Shown: positions 35,636 to 45,626 of the stretch, one piece after another
Position numbering within the stretch: position 1 is the first letter of the stretch
Layout: each line of letters begins with the position of its first letter
Made by a program: the position numbers and the translations under genes
The notes under the pieces: generated by a model
Database searches by the model: none
Told to the model about the DNA's origin: nothing
Seen by the model: only the letters and a program-made list of their open reading frames with translations
DNA from: Candidatus Gastranaerophilales bacterium
GTDB taxonomy: Bacteria > Cyanobacteriota > Vampirovibrionia > Gastranaerophilales > Gastranaerophilaceae
Length of the DNA stretch: 64,000 nucleotides
Reading direction: 5' to 3'
Assembly (NCBI GenBank): GCA_944322675.1
Contig: CALUPO010000002.1
Location: 124,001 to 188,000 of the forward strand

Positions 35636-36241
35636 TTATGAACCACCACTAGTAGTTGTTGTACATGTATTAGATGTAGCAGTATAACAATCATCCAAGA
35701 AACTAGAAGCTACACTAGGTGTTGCATCTGTCCCATTTGTTACTGTTGCAGGATTTATCGTTGTCACTGTTGTACCATAAACATATAAAGTAAATACATC
35801 CTTAATATCAGCTAAGCTATTTGCAGTATCTCCTGTAGTTTGATTAGGTCCTTTTTTACCATTTACATCGACAATTACCTGACAAGGAGTACTTTGACTA
35901 CAAGCTGTTGTTGATATATTACTTAGATTATACTCAATACCATCTTGTGTTGTAACACTACTTGTATTACTTGTTTTAGCATTAAAACGTGTATTTATAA
36001 ATCCAGTTAAATTCTGATCCGAAACATTAACATCTTTCATTGTCGTAAAGTCAACTCCTGTTAAAGCATAATGTAGTGTAATAGCCTGTGACAAAGTTGA
36101 TACAGCCTTTTGCAACCCTGTTTTTATCTCTTGTTTATTTGTTCCACCCAACAATGATGGTAATGTCATTGCAGCTATGATACCTATAATTACCAATGTT
36201 ATCAAAACCTCTGCTAAAGTAAATCCTTGTTTTCTTTCCAT
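35636..36241 (-). CDS. type IV prepilin-like protein
   Basis: The protein has the class III/type IV prepilin signature KQGFTLAEVLITLVIIGIIA: a short basic leader, cleavage after Gly, Phe at +1, Glu at +5, and one long hydrophobic helix. The remaining part is Thr/Ser-rich with two Cys pairs and ends CTTTTSGGS. The frame opens at 36259, but AAGGTGG 7 bases before ATG 36241 marks that as the start (201 residues). Pseudopilins of type II secretion share this signature. It has its own strong promoter and terminator. Confidence 0.88.
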   Translation of the reverse strand: MERKQGFTLAEVLITLVIIGIIAAMTLPSLLGGTNKQEIKTGLQKAVSTLSQAITLHYALTGVDFTTMKDVNVSDQNLTGFINTRFNAKTSNTSSVTTQDGIEYNLSNISTTACSQSTPCQVIVDVNGKKGPNQTTGDTANSLADIKDVFTLYVYGTTVTTINPATVTNGTDATPSVASSFLDDCYTATSNTCTTTTSGGS

Positions 36242-36304
36242 AAAATAACCACCTTTCATATAACTCTTCCTTTTAACTCCGCTCTTTTTTACTTTATAAA
36301 AAAC

Positions 36305-36332
36305 ATTATACCAGTTTTAATTAAAAAATCAA
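36305..36332 (-). promoter_or_regulatory. candidate promoter for the prepilin gene
   Basis: On the minus strand TTGATT (36332-36327) and TATAAT (36310-36305) are separated by 16 bases, and TGG precedes the -10 (extended -10). The leader to the preferred ATG is about 57 bases. Confidence 0.65.
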
Positions 36333-36397
36333 CTCCTTTTTTCTTTTATCTTCTTTATTTAATATTATAATTCCCAACTAAATTATATTTGAAACAT

Positions 36398-37132
36398 TTA
36401 AATTTTATTTAATTCTTTAAAATTATTAAAATCCTCAATTGTATCAATGCCTATTGTCTTGTTTAAAGTTTTAATAACCTTGATTTTAAACCCTAAATCA
36501 AGAGCCCTTAGCTGTTCAAGTCCTTCTGTTTTTTCAAGCATTGTTTGGTTGGTATTTATAATATTAAATAACGCTTCTCGTTTATATGCGTATACACCTA
36601 TGTGTGCATAGTATTTTGCAATATCCAAGTTTCTTTCAAATGGTATTCTGGAACGCGAAAAATATATTGCAAAATCATCTTTATTAAACACACATTTCAC
36701 CACATTTGGATTATTTATCTCCGTTTCATCACATGTCATGCGAACAAGTGTTGCCATTTCACAAGTTTCATTTTTTATAACATCAACTATCTTTTGAACA
36801 TCTTCAACATTTATCAACGGTTCATCACCTTGAAGGTTTATTATATACTTATAATCGCTATGTCGTTTGGCAACCTCTCCTATTCTATCACTTCCGCTTT
36901 GATGCGTATCATCTGTCATTTCAACATTTGCACCAAATTCAATACACTTTTTATAAATACGCTCATCATCAGTTGCAACAACCACAATATCAATATTTTT
37001 CACCTTTAATGCTCGCTCATATACATATTGAATTATTGGTTTGTCATTAACCTCAAGTAAAGGTTTTCCATTTAATCTGCTTGAATTATATCGTGCCGGT
37101 ATTATAATAGCAGCTTTATTAGAATTTGACAT
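36398..37132 (-). CDS. kdsB: 3-deoxy-manno-octulosonate cytidylyltransferase
   Basis: This 244-residue enzyme activates Kdo as CMP-Kdo for lipopolysaccharide core synthesis. Motifs seen are PARYNSSRLNGKPL at the N-terminus, the VVVATDDERI stretch, and NLQGDEPLI, the nucleotide/metal site. The length is normal. It is last in the accD-accA-prmA-kdsB run, 11 bases after prmA. Its presence is the best evidence in the window for an outer membrane with LPS. Confidence 0.93.
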   Translation of the reverse strand: MSNSNKAAIIIPARYNSSRLNGKPLLEVNDKPIIQYVYERALKVKNIDIVVVATDDERIYKKCIEFGANVEMTDDTHQSGSDRIGEVAKRHSDYKYIINLQGDEPLINVEDVQKIVDVIKNETCEMATLVRMTCDETEINNPNVVKCVFNKDDFAIYFSRSRIPFERNLDIAKYYAHIGVYAYKREALFNIINTNQTMLEKTEGLEQLRALDLGFKIKVIKTLNKTIGIDTIEDFNNFKELNKI

Positions 37133-37143
37133 TATAAATATTT

Positions 37144-38163
37144 TTACTCCTTAATACAAATACAAACCCACTCGTTTTTTTGTTCAATTGAAACAATATT
37201 TAAATTTTCTTCTTTAATTTTTTCAACAACAAGTTCCTTCTTCTCATCCAGAATACCGCTTAAGATCATAATACCATCTTTTTTTAGAAGCTGTTTCCAT
37301 ATGTTAAGTTCATTTATAATAATATTATGTAATATATTTGCAACTATTATATCATATTTTCCTACGATATTTGATGCTGTGCCATGTTTTATCACAACGT
37401 TTTTCGAACTATTCGTTTTTACATTATTTTTTGCTGTTTCTATAACATCCGGGTCAATATCAACTCCCAAAATATTATTACAACCCAAAGCTGAGGCCAC
37501 TATACTTAAAATACCACTTCCTGTTCCCAAATCTAAAAATTTTAAATTTGGATTCATTTTTAACATCCCGGGTAAATATTGTTCGATTTTCTTTACACAC
37601 AAAGCAGTTGTAGCATGAGTTCCTGTCCCAAAAGCATTCGAAGGGTCTATTTTTATAACAATTTCATTTCCTTTTTTATTATATTTTTCCCAAAGAGGAC
37701 ATATTACAATATTTGAGGTTATATTAAAAGGTTTCCAATATTCCTTCCATTTTTTTGACCAATCTTCATTTTCAATAAATCTATAACTTATGCTTTCAAT
37801 ATCTTCTATATACAAATTAATATCAATGTTTACATCAAAAAATAAATTAATAATTTCACTTTTAATAAAAGAAATATCAGGCTCAACATCCAAATATATT
37901 TTTAAAACATTCTTAAATTCTTTAGGCTTTAATCTTGAAAATAAGACCTCACCTTCTACAACCCCCAAAACATTATAATGAGAATAAAACCAATCCACAA
38001 TAAGTTCTTTCCCAATATTGTGAGCTTCAAGAGCAAAACACATATTTTCATCTTCAATAAAAACATCACCTTTTTCTTTAGGATTGCTTGAAAGAACACA
38101 AGCATGCTCATGTATATCAATTGTTGATTTTAAAGGTATAAAGACCTCATAAGCTTTTTTCAT
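37144..38163 (-). CDS. prmA: ribosomal protein L11 methyltransferase
   Basis: The 339-residue protein has an N-terminal substrate domain (about 1-150) and a SAM methyltransferase domain with DPSNAFGTGTHATTALC, LDLGTGSGILSIVA and VANILHNIIINEL, the PrmA catalytic region. It methylates ribosomal protein L11. It begins 2 bases after the accA stop. The length is slightly over the typical 290-310 because the N-terminal domain is longer. Confidence 0.9.
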   Translation of the reverse strand: MKKAYEVFIPLKSTIDIHEHACVLSSNPKEKGDVFIEDENMCFALEAHNIGKELIVDWFYSHYNVLGVVEGEVLFSRLKPKEFKNVLKIYLDVEPDISFIKSEIINLFFDVNIDINLYIEDIESISYRFIENEDWSKKWKEYWKPFNITSNIVICPLWEKYNKKGNEIVIKIDPSNAFGTGTHATTALCVKKIEQYLPGMLKMNPNLKFLDLGTGSGILSIVASALGCNNILGVDIDPDVIETAKNNVKTNSSKNVVIKHGTASNIVGKYDIIVANILHNIIINELNIWKQLLKKDGIMILSGILDEKKELVVEKIKEENLNIVSIEQKNEWVCICIKE

Positions 38164-38165
38164 TT

Positions 38166-39110
38166 TTATATATAAACACCCATTTTTCTAAATTTATTAT
38201 AACGATGTTGAATTATCTGGTCACCTTTCATTTTATCAAACTCAGCTAAAGATTTTAAAATCATATTTTTCATGTTTTTTGCAGTTTCAACATAATCTGT
38301 ATGAGCCCCCCCTAGAGGTTCTTTTATTACATCATCAATTATATTATATTTTAATAAATCACATGCCGTTATTTTTAAAGCCTCTGAAGCATTTGCAGCT
38401 TTTGAAGCATCACGCCACAATATAGAAGCACAACCTTCAGGTGAAATAACGGTATAATATGCATGCTCAAGCATTAATACTTTATTGGCAACACCAATTC
38501 CCAAAGCACCGCCTGAACAACCTTCACCTGTAATAATAGCAACAATTGGCACCTTTAGCTTACCCATTTCTTTTAAATTATAAGCAATCGCTTCACCTTG
38601 ATTTGTTTGTTCAGCTTTTATCCCGGGATATGCTCCGGGTGTGTCAATTAAAGTTACAATTGGCAACCCGAATCTATTAGCATGCTTAAATAATCTTAAA
38701 GCCTTTCTATACCCCTCAGGCTGCGGCATTCCAAAATTATACTCAAGATTTTCTTTTGTATTTTTACCTTTTTGAGTTCCAACAATAACAACACTTTTAT
38801 CACCAATACGACAAACACCTCCAATCATAGCCCTATCATCAGCACCATGCCTGTCGCCATGCAGCTCAATAAAATCACTGGTTATTAAACCAACGTAATC
38901 TAAAAAATTAGGTCTATTTGGATGACGAGCTATTTGCATTTTTTGAAATGGCTTTAAGTTTGCATATAATTCACATTTGTAATCATAAGCCTGGTTTTCT
39001 AAAATTTTGATTTCTGAAGATAAATCAAGTCCTGAATTTTCGCTCATTTGCTTTAACTCGTTAATTTTATTTTCGATTTCACTAACCTGTTTTTCAAAAT
39101 CCAATATCAT
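38166..39110 (-). CDS. accA: acetyl-CoA carboxylase carboxyltransferase subunit alpha
   Basis: The 314-residue protein is one half of the carboxyltransferase that makes malonyl-CoA for fatty acid synthesis. Seen are the coiled-coil N-terminus (EKQVSEIENKINELKQ), the QKGKNTKEN region and the oxyanion-hole stretches GEGCSGGALGIGVAN and SPEGCASILWRD. The frame opens at TTG 39125, but ATG 39110 (MILDFEKQ) matches family starts better. It follows accD. Confidence 0.93.
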   Translation of the reverse strand: MILDFEKQVSEIENKINELKQMSENSGLDLSSEIKILENQAYDYKCELYANLKPFQKMQIARHPNRPNFLDYVGLITSDFIELHGDRHGADDRAMIGGVCRIGDKSVVIVGTQKGKNTKENLEYNFGMPQPEGYRKALRLFKHANRFGLPIVTLIDTPGAYPGIKAEQTNQGEAIAYNLKEMGKLKVPIVAIITGEGCSGGALGIGVANKVLMLEHAYYTVISPEGCASILWRDASKAANASEALKITACDLLKYNIIDDVIKEPLGGAHTDYVETAKNMKNMILKSLAEFDKMKGDQIIQHRYNKFRKMGVYI

Positions 39111-39138
39111 TTTTATTATTCCCAAATTCTAAAAAAAC

Positions 39139-40011
39139 TTATTTTAAATGAATTGATAAAAGCTTAGAAAAAATACTTCTCAATTCCGCACGTCTGGCAA
39201 CAATATCAACTTGACCGTATTTCAAAAGATATTCTGCAGTTTGAAATCCTTCAGGCAATTTTTGTCTAATTGTACTTTCAATAACTCTGCGTCCGGCAAA
39301 ACCTATACGTGCTCCCTTTTCAGCAATAATAATATCGCCAATGGTCCCAAAACTTGCTGTTACTCCACCAAATGTAGGTTCTGTTAATAATGTCATATAT
39401 AATATTCCTGCCTCATTAAGTTTAGAAACAGCCAAACTTGTTTTAGCCATTTGCATTAAACTTAAAGCACTTTCTTGCATTCGTGCTCCTCCTGAAGCTG
39501 TTATTACAAGAACAGGCAATTTTGTCTCAAGAGCTTTTTCCATAAGCAAAGTCACTTTTTCTCCAACAACAGACCCCATCGAACCACCCATAAAATCAAA
39601 ATCCATAACAGCCGCCAAAAGCTTATAACCATCAATCTTAGCTTTCCCGCATACCACAGCATCATTTAAATTTGTCTTATCCTGTGCAGCCTCAAGTCTT
39701 GATTTATAACTTTGAGTATCAATAAATGTCAAAGGATCTGTTGGTTTAATGTTTGTAAAAAGCTCACAAAAACTATTTTCATCAAATATTTGTGCTATTC
39801 TTGTTTTTGCATTTATTCGAAAATGATAATCACACTCGGGACAAACATGCTCATTTGCTTCAAATTCTTTTCTTGGAATTTGAAGACCGCAATTATAACA
39901 CTTAACCCACAAATCACCTATTTTATCATCTATTGAAACATCTTTTGGCCTTGCAAGCTTCTGTTGTTCTTTTCTTTCTATAAACCAATCCTTAAGTGAC
40001 TTATTTTGCAC
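39139..40011 (-). CDS. accD: acetyl-CoA carboxylase carboxyltransferase subunit beta
   Basis: This 290-residue partner of AccA has the N-terminal four-cysteine zinc ribbon (CYNCGLQ...CPECDYH) and the crotonase-like domain with ASGGARMQESALSLMQMAKT and PTFGGVTASFGTIGD. The start is GTG 40011 with a strong GGGAGGT ribosome-binding site. accA lies immediately downstream. The subunits form the (alpha-beta)2 carboxyltransferase. Confidence 0.94.
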   Translation of the reverse strand: MQNKSLKDWFIERKEQQKLARPKDVSIDDKIGDLWVKCYNCGLQIPRKEFEANEHVCPECDYHFRINAKTRIAQIFDENSFCELFTNIKPTDPLTFIDTQSYKSRLEAAQDKTNLNDAVVCGKAKIDGYKLLAAVMDFDFMGGSMGSVVGEKVTLLMEKALETKLPVLVITASGGARMQESALSLMQMAKTSLAVSKLNEAGILYMTLLTEPTFGGVTASFGTIGDIIIAEKGARIGFAGRRVIESTIRQKLPEGFQTAEYLLKYGQVDIVARRAELRSIFSKLLSIHLK

Positions 40012-40154
40012 TTTACCTCCCTAATATTAATCAAATTTAATTATTTTAATTTAATTATATAACCAAAAAATTTTAATTACAATTTTACTTAATTAGTATA
40101 AAGAATAAAAAAAAATAATCAATAGGTGAAAAGAATGAAAGTTTAAATATTTAA

Positions 40155-40181
40155 CTTGCAAAATTATTTTTTTGCTATAAT
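40155..40181 (+). promoter_or_regulatory. extended -10 promoter for a probable leaderless obgE mRNA
   Basis: TGC-TATAAT (40173-40181) is a perfect extended -10. Its 3' end lies 6 bases before the obgE ATG (40188), so the transcript would start at the ATG. A TTGCAA at 40156-40161 is too close (14-base spacer) to be a standard -35. No Shine-Dalgarno is present. Confidence 0.55.
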
Positions 40182-40187
40182 TAAATA

Positions 40188-41585
40188 ATGTTTTTGGATA
40201 AAGTTAAAATAAAAATTGAATCAGGCAATGGCGGCAATGGTATGGTTGCTTTTCGTCGTGAAAAATATGTCGATAAAGGAGGGCCTTATGGCGGAGATGG
40301 GGGAAGAGGAGGAAATGTATATTTAATTGCTGACAGCAACATTTCAACTTTGCTTGATTTTAAATATAAAAGTATTTTTAAAGCTCAAAATGGTGAAAAA
40401 GGCAGAACGAAAAATCAACATGGCAAAAATGGGGATGATTTATTTATAAAAGTACCTTTGGGCACAATAGTAAAAGATATAAATAACAATCTTGTAATAG
40501 CAGATCTAAAAGAATCCGGTCAAACTATTCTTGTTGCAAAAGGAGGACGTGGAGGACGCGGAAACTCAAAATTTGCAACTGCACAAAAAAGAGCACCTCA
40601 ATTTTGTGAACCAGGAGAACCTGGTATAATACGTGAACTTGAGCTTGAATTAAAACTTATAGCCGATGTGGGGCTTTTAGGAATGCCAAATGCCGGCAAA
40701 TCAACATTTATTTCTGTTATTAGCGATGCTAAACCCAAAATTGCAAACTATGCTTTTACAACTCTAAAACCAAATTTAGGAGTAGTAAAAAAACAAAACG
40801 GAGATTCTTATGTTGTTGCTGATATTCCAGGCATAATTGAAGGAGCATCACTTGGAATAGGTCTGGGATTCCAATTTTTAAGACATGTAGAAAGATGCCG
40901 TTTTTTAGTTCATATAATTGATGCTTCTTCTCAAAATCCTCTTGATAATTACTTTAAAATAAATGAAGAACTTAAAAAATATAGTGAACACCTAAGCAGC
41001 CTATACCAGATTATTGCTCTTAATAAGATAGATTTAATTAATGAAGATGTGAAAACAAAATTATTTAACGAATTTAAAAAAATAAATAATGACGTATTTT
41101 TAATTTCCGCTGTCACAAATTATGGTATTAAAGAACTTTTAAACTTTATAACTCTTAAAACAACACAAATTGAAAAATCAGAATTGGAAATTGATATTGA
41201 TTTTGATAATATTGTTAATAAAAATGATGATAGCGATTTTTTTGTACAAAAACTTGGAAAAAATTGCTATTGTGCAGATGGCGGAAAAATAAGACGTCTT
41301 GTTTCAGTAACTGATGAACGCAATTTAGATCAAACTTACCGTCTTCATAATATTTTAGATGCAATGATGGTATTTGATGCGTTAAAACAACTTGGCTTAA
41401 ATGATGGTGATTCAGTTTTCCTGGGTGGACGCGGAAATTACTATGAAGGCTATCAGGCAATTATTGAAACGCTTAAAAATAATGAAAAAAAAGTTTTCGT
41501 TGATAAATCAAACTTTAAAAGATTGGAAAGTATAAATGCCAAAGTAAAAGGTAAAAATACTCTTGAATTTATATATTACGATTAG
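40188..41585 (+). CDS. obgE: GTPase ObgE/CgtA
   Basis: The 465 residues have the Obg fold with its glycine-rich loops (GNGGNGMVAFRREKYV, GGDGGRGGN), a G domain with P-loop GMPNAGKST and NKID, and a C-terminal OCT domain followed by an extra lysine-rich tail of about 40 residues. ObgE is an essential GTPase in ribosome assembly and stress control. ATG 40188 agrees with the family start. It is probably transcribed leaderless. Confidence 0.94.
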   Translation: MFLDKVKIKIESGNGGNGMVAFRREKYVDKGGPYGGDGGRGGNVYLIADSNISTLLDFKYKSIFKAQNGEKGRTKNQHGKNGDDLFIKVPLGTIVKDINNNLVIADLKESGQTILVAKGGRGGRGNSKFATAQKRAPQFCEPGEPGIIRELELELKLIADVGLLGMPNAGKSTFISVISDAKPKIANYAFTTLKPNLGVVKKQNGDSYVVADIPGIIEGASLGIGLGFQFLRHVERCRFLVHIIDASSQNPLDNYFKINEELKKYSEHLSSLYQIIALNKIDLINEDVKTKLFNEFKKINNDVFLISAVTNYGIKELLNFITLKTTQIEKSELEIDIDFDNIVNKNDDSDFFVQKLGKNCYCADGGKIRRLVSVTDERNLDQTYRLHNILDAMMVFDALKQLGLNDGDSVFLGGRGNYYEGYQAIIETLKNNEKKVFVDKSNFKRLESINAKVKGKNTLEFIYYD

Positions 41586-41609
41586 TTAATCATATTATCA
41601 TAGTGTTTA

Positions 41610-41637
41610 TTGAATTTCATTATGGTTTTGGTATACT
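41610..41637 (+). promoter_or_regulatory. candidate promoter for ftsH
   Basis: TTGAAT (41610-41615) and TATACT (41632-41637) are spaced by 16 bases. A second TATAAT lies at 41645-41650 without a good -35. The leader to ATG 41696 is about 50 bases. Confidence 0.45.
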
Positions 41638-41695
41638 AAAATAGTATAATAAGAAAAGTTGACAGAAGAGATAAATAAAAAGGATAATTAGAATA

Positions 41696-43561
41696 ATGCA
41701 AAAAAATCAACAAATCGGATTTTTTATTGTAATTGCAGTGTTAACAGTTGTTTTATTTTTAATGCTGTTAAGTGGCACCAATACAAATACAATTGAAATA
41801 TCATATTCAAATTTTGTAAACAAAGTACAATCAGGCGAGATATCAAAAGTTGAAGTGGCTGGAAATACCATTTTATCAGAACCTAAAGTTCAACCTAAAA
41901 AAAATGTTGCCATTGTCAAATCAACATCAGCCCCTGCACCAAAACTTGTTTACAAAACAGAAATACCTAATAATGATACAACATTAATGCCCATTTTGAA
42001 ACAGAATAACGTTGATATTTCGGTAAAAAAAGTTAATGAACCAATAAGTTTCTTTAGTTGGGTTGGAACGTTTCTACCTTTATTATTTTTAATCGGCATA
42101 ATGATAATTATATTTAAAACAATCCAAACAGGCGGTTCACAAGCTATGTCGTTTGGTAAAAGTAAAGCAAAATTAATGCAGGATAAAGTAAAGGTAACAT
42201 TTAAAGACGTTGCAGGCATAGATGAAGAAAAACAAGAACTTGAAGAAATTGTGGATTTCTTAAAAAATGGAGAAAAATATATAAAACTTGGAGCAAAAAT
42301 CCCCAAAGGAGTTTTACTTGTAGGAGCACCCGGAACAGGTAAAACCCTAATGGCAAAAGCTGTTGCTGGTGAAGCAGGAGTGCCTTTCTTTTCCATATCA
42401 GGGTCTGATTTTGTGGAAATGTTTGTTGGTGTTGGTGCATCTCGTGTTCGTGATTTATTTGAACAGGCAAAAAAACATCAGCCTTGTATAATATTTATTG
42501 ACGAAATAGATGCTGTTGGTCGTCAACGCGGTGCAGGTCTTGGCGGTGGGCATGATGAACGTGAACAAACATTAAATCAACTTCTTGTTGAAATGGATGG
42601 ATTTGATGAAACAATAAATGTAATTGTTGTTGCGGCCACAAATAGACCTGACATTTTGGATAATGCTCTTTTACGTCCAGGACGATTTGATAGACAAATA
42701 GTTATAAACCGTCCTGATGTTAACGGAAGAGAACAAATATTAAAAGTACATGCCAAAAATAAACCGTTAGATGAAGATGTCGATTTAAAAGTCATCGCAA
42801 AAAGAACACCAGGATTTACAGGAGCAGATTTACAAAATGTTTTAAATGAAGCCGCTCTTTTAGCTGCAAGATATGATGGCTCTAAAATAACAATGGAAAA
42901 TATGGAAGAAGCTATTGATAAAGTTATTGCAGGACCTGAGAAAAAAAGCAGAATAATTTCAGATGAAGAAAAAGAAAACACAGCCTATCATGAAGTGGGT
43001 CATGCTCTTCTTGCAAAATTACTTAAAAATTCTGATCCTCTTCATAAGGTATCAATAATCCCAAGAGGTATGGCTCTGGGTGTTACTATGACTTTACCTG
43101 AAAAAGATCATTTAACATTGAAAAAATCTCAACTACTTGACAAAATAACAATGTTGCTTGGAGGACGGGTTGCAGAAGAAATTGTTTATGGTTCTCAATG
43201 TATTACAACAGGTGCACAAAATGATTTAGAAAAAGTTTCAAATATTGCCCGTAAAATGGTTACAACTTGGGGAATGTCTGAAAAAATGGGCAATATGGCA
43301 TATGGTAAAAGCGAAGAACATGTTTTTATGGGTCGAGATTTTGGTCATATACGTGATTTTTCTGAAGATATAGCTGCTCAAATTGATAAAGAAGTCAAAA
43401 AAATTGTTGATGAAAATTATGAAAGAGCAAAACAATTACTAAGTGAAAATAGAGATATGCTTGATATTCTTTCAAAAGAACTCCTTGAAAAAGAAACAAT
43501 CGATGAAAAAGAATTTGAAGATATAATGAACCAAATAAAATCTCAAAGACAGCAACAGTAA
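41696..43561 (+). CDS. ftsH: ATP-dependent zinc metalloprotease FtsH
   Basis: The 621-residue membrane protease has two membrane helices (about 8-24 and 120-140) around a periplasmic domain, then an AAA+ module with Walker A GAPGTGKT (210-217), Walker B IFIDEIDA, the second region of homology [20 protein letters not shown], and the zinc protease site HEVGH (432-436). It degrades membrane and regulatory proteins. It ends 4 bases before the converging dehydrogenase gene with no terminator visible. Confidence 0.96.
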   Translation: MQKNQQIGFFIVIAVLTVVLFLMLLSGTNTNTIEISYSNFVNKVQSGEISKVEVAGNTILSEPKVQPKKNVAIVKSTSAPAPKLVYKTEIPNNDTTLMPILKQNNVDISVKKVNEPISFFSWVGTFLPLLFLIGIMIIIFKTIQTGGSQAMSFGKSKAKLMQDKVKVTFKDVAGIDEEKQELEEIVDFLKNGEKYIKLGAKIPKGVLLVGAPGTGKTLMAKAVAGEAGVPFFSISGSDFVEMFVGVGASRVRDLFEQAKKHQPCIIFIDEIDAVGRQRGAGLGGGHDEREQTLNQLLVEMDGFDETINVIVVAATNRPDILDNALLRPGRFDRQIVINRPDVNGREQILKVHAKNKPLDEDVDLKVIAKRTPGFTGADLQNVLNEAALLAARYDGSKITMENMEEAIDKVIAGPEKKSRIISDEEKENTAYHEVGHALLAKLLKNSDPLHKVSIIPRGMALGVTMTLPEKDHLTLKKSQLLDKITMLLGGRVAEEIVYGSQCITTGAQNDLEKVSNIARKMVTTWGMSEKMGNMAYGKSEEHVFMGRDFGHIRDFSEDIAAQIDKEVKKIVDENYERAKQLLSENRDMLDILSKELLEKETIDEKEFEDIMNQIKSQRQQQ

Positions 43562-43565
43562 AAAT

Positions 43566-44606
43566 TTACATTTTTATTGCTGCTTTTATAATTTTACTTT
43601 CTTTATGCATGATTAAAGCCCTTTCTGTTTCAGCCAAAGAAAAGGTTTTTGTAATTAGTTTATTTACATCAATTTGTTTATTAATAATTAAATCAAGAGC
43701 CATTTTAAAATATTGAGGAGTATGGTGGAATATTGACAAAACTTTTATTGAATCATAATGAAGACGGGATGTTTCAATTGAAAATTTTGTACCCGATTTA
43801 CATCCACCAAACAAATGAACAATACCGCCTCGCCTAACAAGATCAAACATTTGTTCCCACACTTGAGGTAATCCCACACACTCAAAAGCTACATCTAACC
43901 CTTTATTTTGAGGAGTTATAGATAAAAATATTTTTTTAGGATTTTTATATTTCGTAAGGTCTATAATTTCATCAGCATCACCAAAATCCTTTGCTAGTTT
44001 TAATTTTAAAGGATTTCTTCCTGCAGCAATAACTTTTGCACCTTTAAGTTTTGCAAGTTTAACAAACATTAGACCTATTGGTCCAAGACCAATAACTCCA
44101 ACGGTATCACCTTGTTTTATCTGTGTTTTTTCTATACCATGAACAACATTAGCCAAAGGTTCTGCAAAAGCTGCATTCTCAAATGGCACACTATCAGGAA
44201 TTAAGTACATATTTTTTTTCACTATTAATTTTGGAATGTTTATATATTCTGCATAGGCTCCATTAAGTAAGTTTAAATGTTCACAAAGATTAAATTCACC
44301 TTTCTTACAAAAAAAACATTCTCCACAAGGTGCACTATTTGCAGCGACAACTCTATCACCTACTTTAAAATTTTTAACATTTTTCCCAACCATTTCAATA
44401 GTTCCGGCAAATTCATGCCCAAATATTGAAGGAACTTTTTTTATTAATACAGGATGACCTCTATCATAAGTTTTAACATCCGTGCCACATGTAAGAGCCG
44501 TATCAATTTTTATTTGTACTTCATCATCTTTTGGATCACAAATATTAACAGTTTCATATTTTATACATCTTGGAGCATAAAAATTTATAGCATGCATTTT
44601 TTTCAT
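43566..44606 (-). CDS. zinc-dependent alcohol/sugar dehydrogenase (MDR family) A
   Basis: The 346-residue protein is a medium-chain dehydrogenase: the catalytic zinc ligands are in CGTDVKTY and GHEFAG, the structural zinc loop CGECFFCKKGEFNLC has the CxxCxxCx7C pattern, and the NAD(P) site is GVIGLGPIGLMF. Relatives act on sorbitol, threonine or other polyols; the substrate here is not assigned. It overlaps the upstream dehydrogenase gene by 4 bases (ATGA), so the pair is translationally coupled. Confidence 0.88.
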   Translation of the reverse strand: MKKMHAINFYAPRCIKYETVNICDPKDDEVQIKIDTALTCGTDVKTYDRGHPVLIKKVPSIFGHEFAGTIEMVGKNVKNFKVGDRVVAANSAPCGECFFCKKGEFNLCEHLNLLNGAYAEYINIPKLIVKKNMYLIPDSVPFENAAFAEPLANVVHGIEKTQIKQGDTVGVIGLGPIGLMFVKLAKLKGAKVIAAGRNPLKLKLAKDFGDADEIIDLTKYKNPKKIFLSITPQNKGLDVAFECVGLPQVWEQMFDLVRRGGIVHLFGGCKSGTKFSIETSRLHYDSIKVLSIFHHTPQYFKMALDLIINKQIDVNKLITKTFSLAETERALIMHKESKIIKAAIKM

Positions 44607-45619
44607 ATTTTTATAAAAGCCTTCATTATCTTATTATTTATTGTATCAGAAACAGCTTTATTAATATCAAATAATTTATATTCTTCTACCGGAAAATCTA
44701 TTACTACATTTTTTTGTTCTAACAATCTTAATGATTCTTTTAAATCATTTGGAGAAGGCGAGTAACTTCCCATAATTTCAAGTTCACGGTAATATATTTC
44801 ATTATTGGCATAACCTAAATCTTTATCATTAATTGATGAAAATACAACTATTTTTCCACCATTTCTTACACTTTTTAAAGCAAAATCAATAGCACTTCTA
44901 GCCCCTGAAGTCATAAAAACACAATCAACACCATATCCATCTGTCAATTGTCTTATTTTATTTGATGTTATATCATTATTTTCAAAAACCAAACCATTTA
45001 TATTAATTTTTTTAAGATTATCAACTCTTTCACAAATTAAATCAACACCAATAACGCTCATATCATAAGAAACTAACGCTTGTGACATTAAATATCCTAT
45101 TGACCCCAATCCTACAACAAGAGTTTTATCATTTTTTAATAATCTTGCCCTTTTTATTGCTCGGATGCAACAAGCCAAAGGCTCCATAAATGAAGCTTCA
45201 ATAACTGACAAATTTTGTGGTTTAATAAATACCGTATTTTTTAAATGATTTGCAGTTAAATAAACAAATTCAGAAAAACCACCAGGAATAATGTTAGATT
45301 TTTTAAACTCTTCGCACATTGAATAATTTTTATGTTTACAATAAATACATTTGAAACAAGGAACATGATGAGCCGCAACTACAATATCTCCAACTTTAAA
45401 ATTATTTATATCACTATTAAGTTCAACAATTTCTCCAACAACTTCATGTCCTAAAAAAGAATTACTTGCTTGGGAAACATTTTTTATTTTTGAAATATCA
45501 GACCCACATAAACCACACCCAATAACCTTAATTAATGCACCTTTTGAATTACAGCACATATTATTAAAATTAAAATCTTGAATTTTTAGCTCGTTTCCGA
45601 CTAATCTAACTGTTTTCAT
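44603..45619 (-). CDS. zinc-dependent alcohol/sugar dehydrogenase (MDR family) B
   Basis: This 338-residue paralogue of the downstream gene has CGLCGSD and GHEVVGE for the catalytic zinc, the structural loop CFKCIYCKHKNYSMC, and the NAD site VVGLGSIGYLM. The frame opens at 45661, but that start would overlap pilO by 35 bases; ATG 45619 (MKTVRLVG) lies 7 bases after the pilO stop and is chosen. It is adjacent to the pilus genes and co-directional, which is unusual for a metabolic dehydrogenase. Confidence 0.85.
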   Translation of the reverse strand: MKTVRLVGNELKIQDFNFNNMCCNSKGALIKVIGCGLCGSDISKIKNVSQASNSFLGHEVVGEIVELNSDINNFKVGDIVVAAHHVPCFKCIYCKHKNYSMCEEFKKSNIIPGGFSEFVYLTANHLKNTVFIKPQNLSVIEASFMEPLACCIRAIKRARLLKNDKTLVVGLGSIGYLMSQALVSYDMSVIGVDLICERVDNLKKININGLVFENNDITSNKIRQLTDGYGVDCVFMTSGARSAIDFALKSVRNGGKIVVFSSINDKDLGYANNEIYYRELEIMGSYSPSPNDLKESLRLLEQKNVVIDFPVEEYKLFDINKAVSDTINNKIMKAFIKI

Positions 45620-45626
45620 TTTAAAC

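Noticed and set aside
41659-41664. Exact TTGACA before ftsH
   Set aside because: No suitable -10 lies 16-18 bases downstream before the start codon; it falls in the leader after the better TTGAAT/TATACT pair.
42577-42981. 134-codon antisense frame inside ftsH
   Set aside because: It is a shadow of the conserved AAA+ coding strand; ftsH is clearly real on the plus strand.
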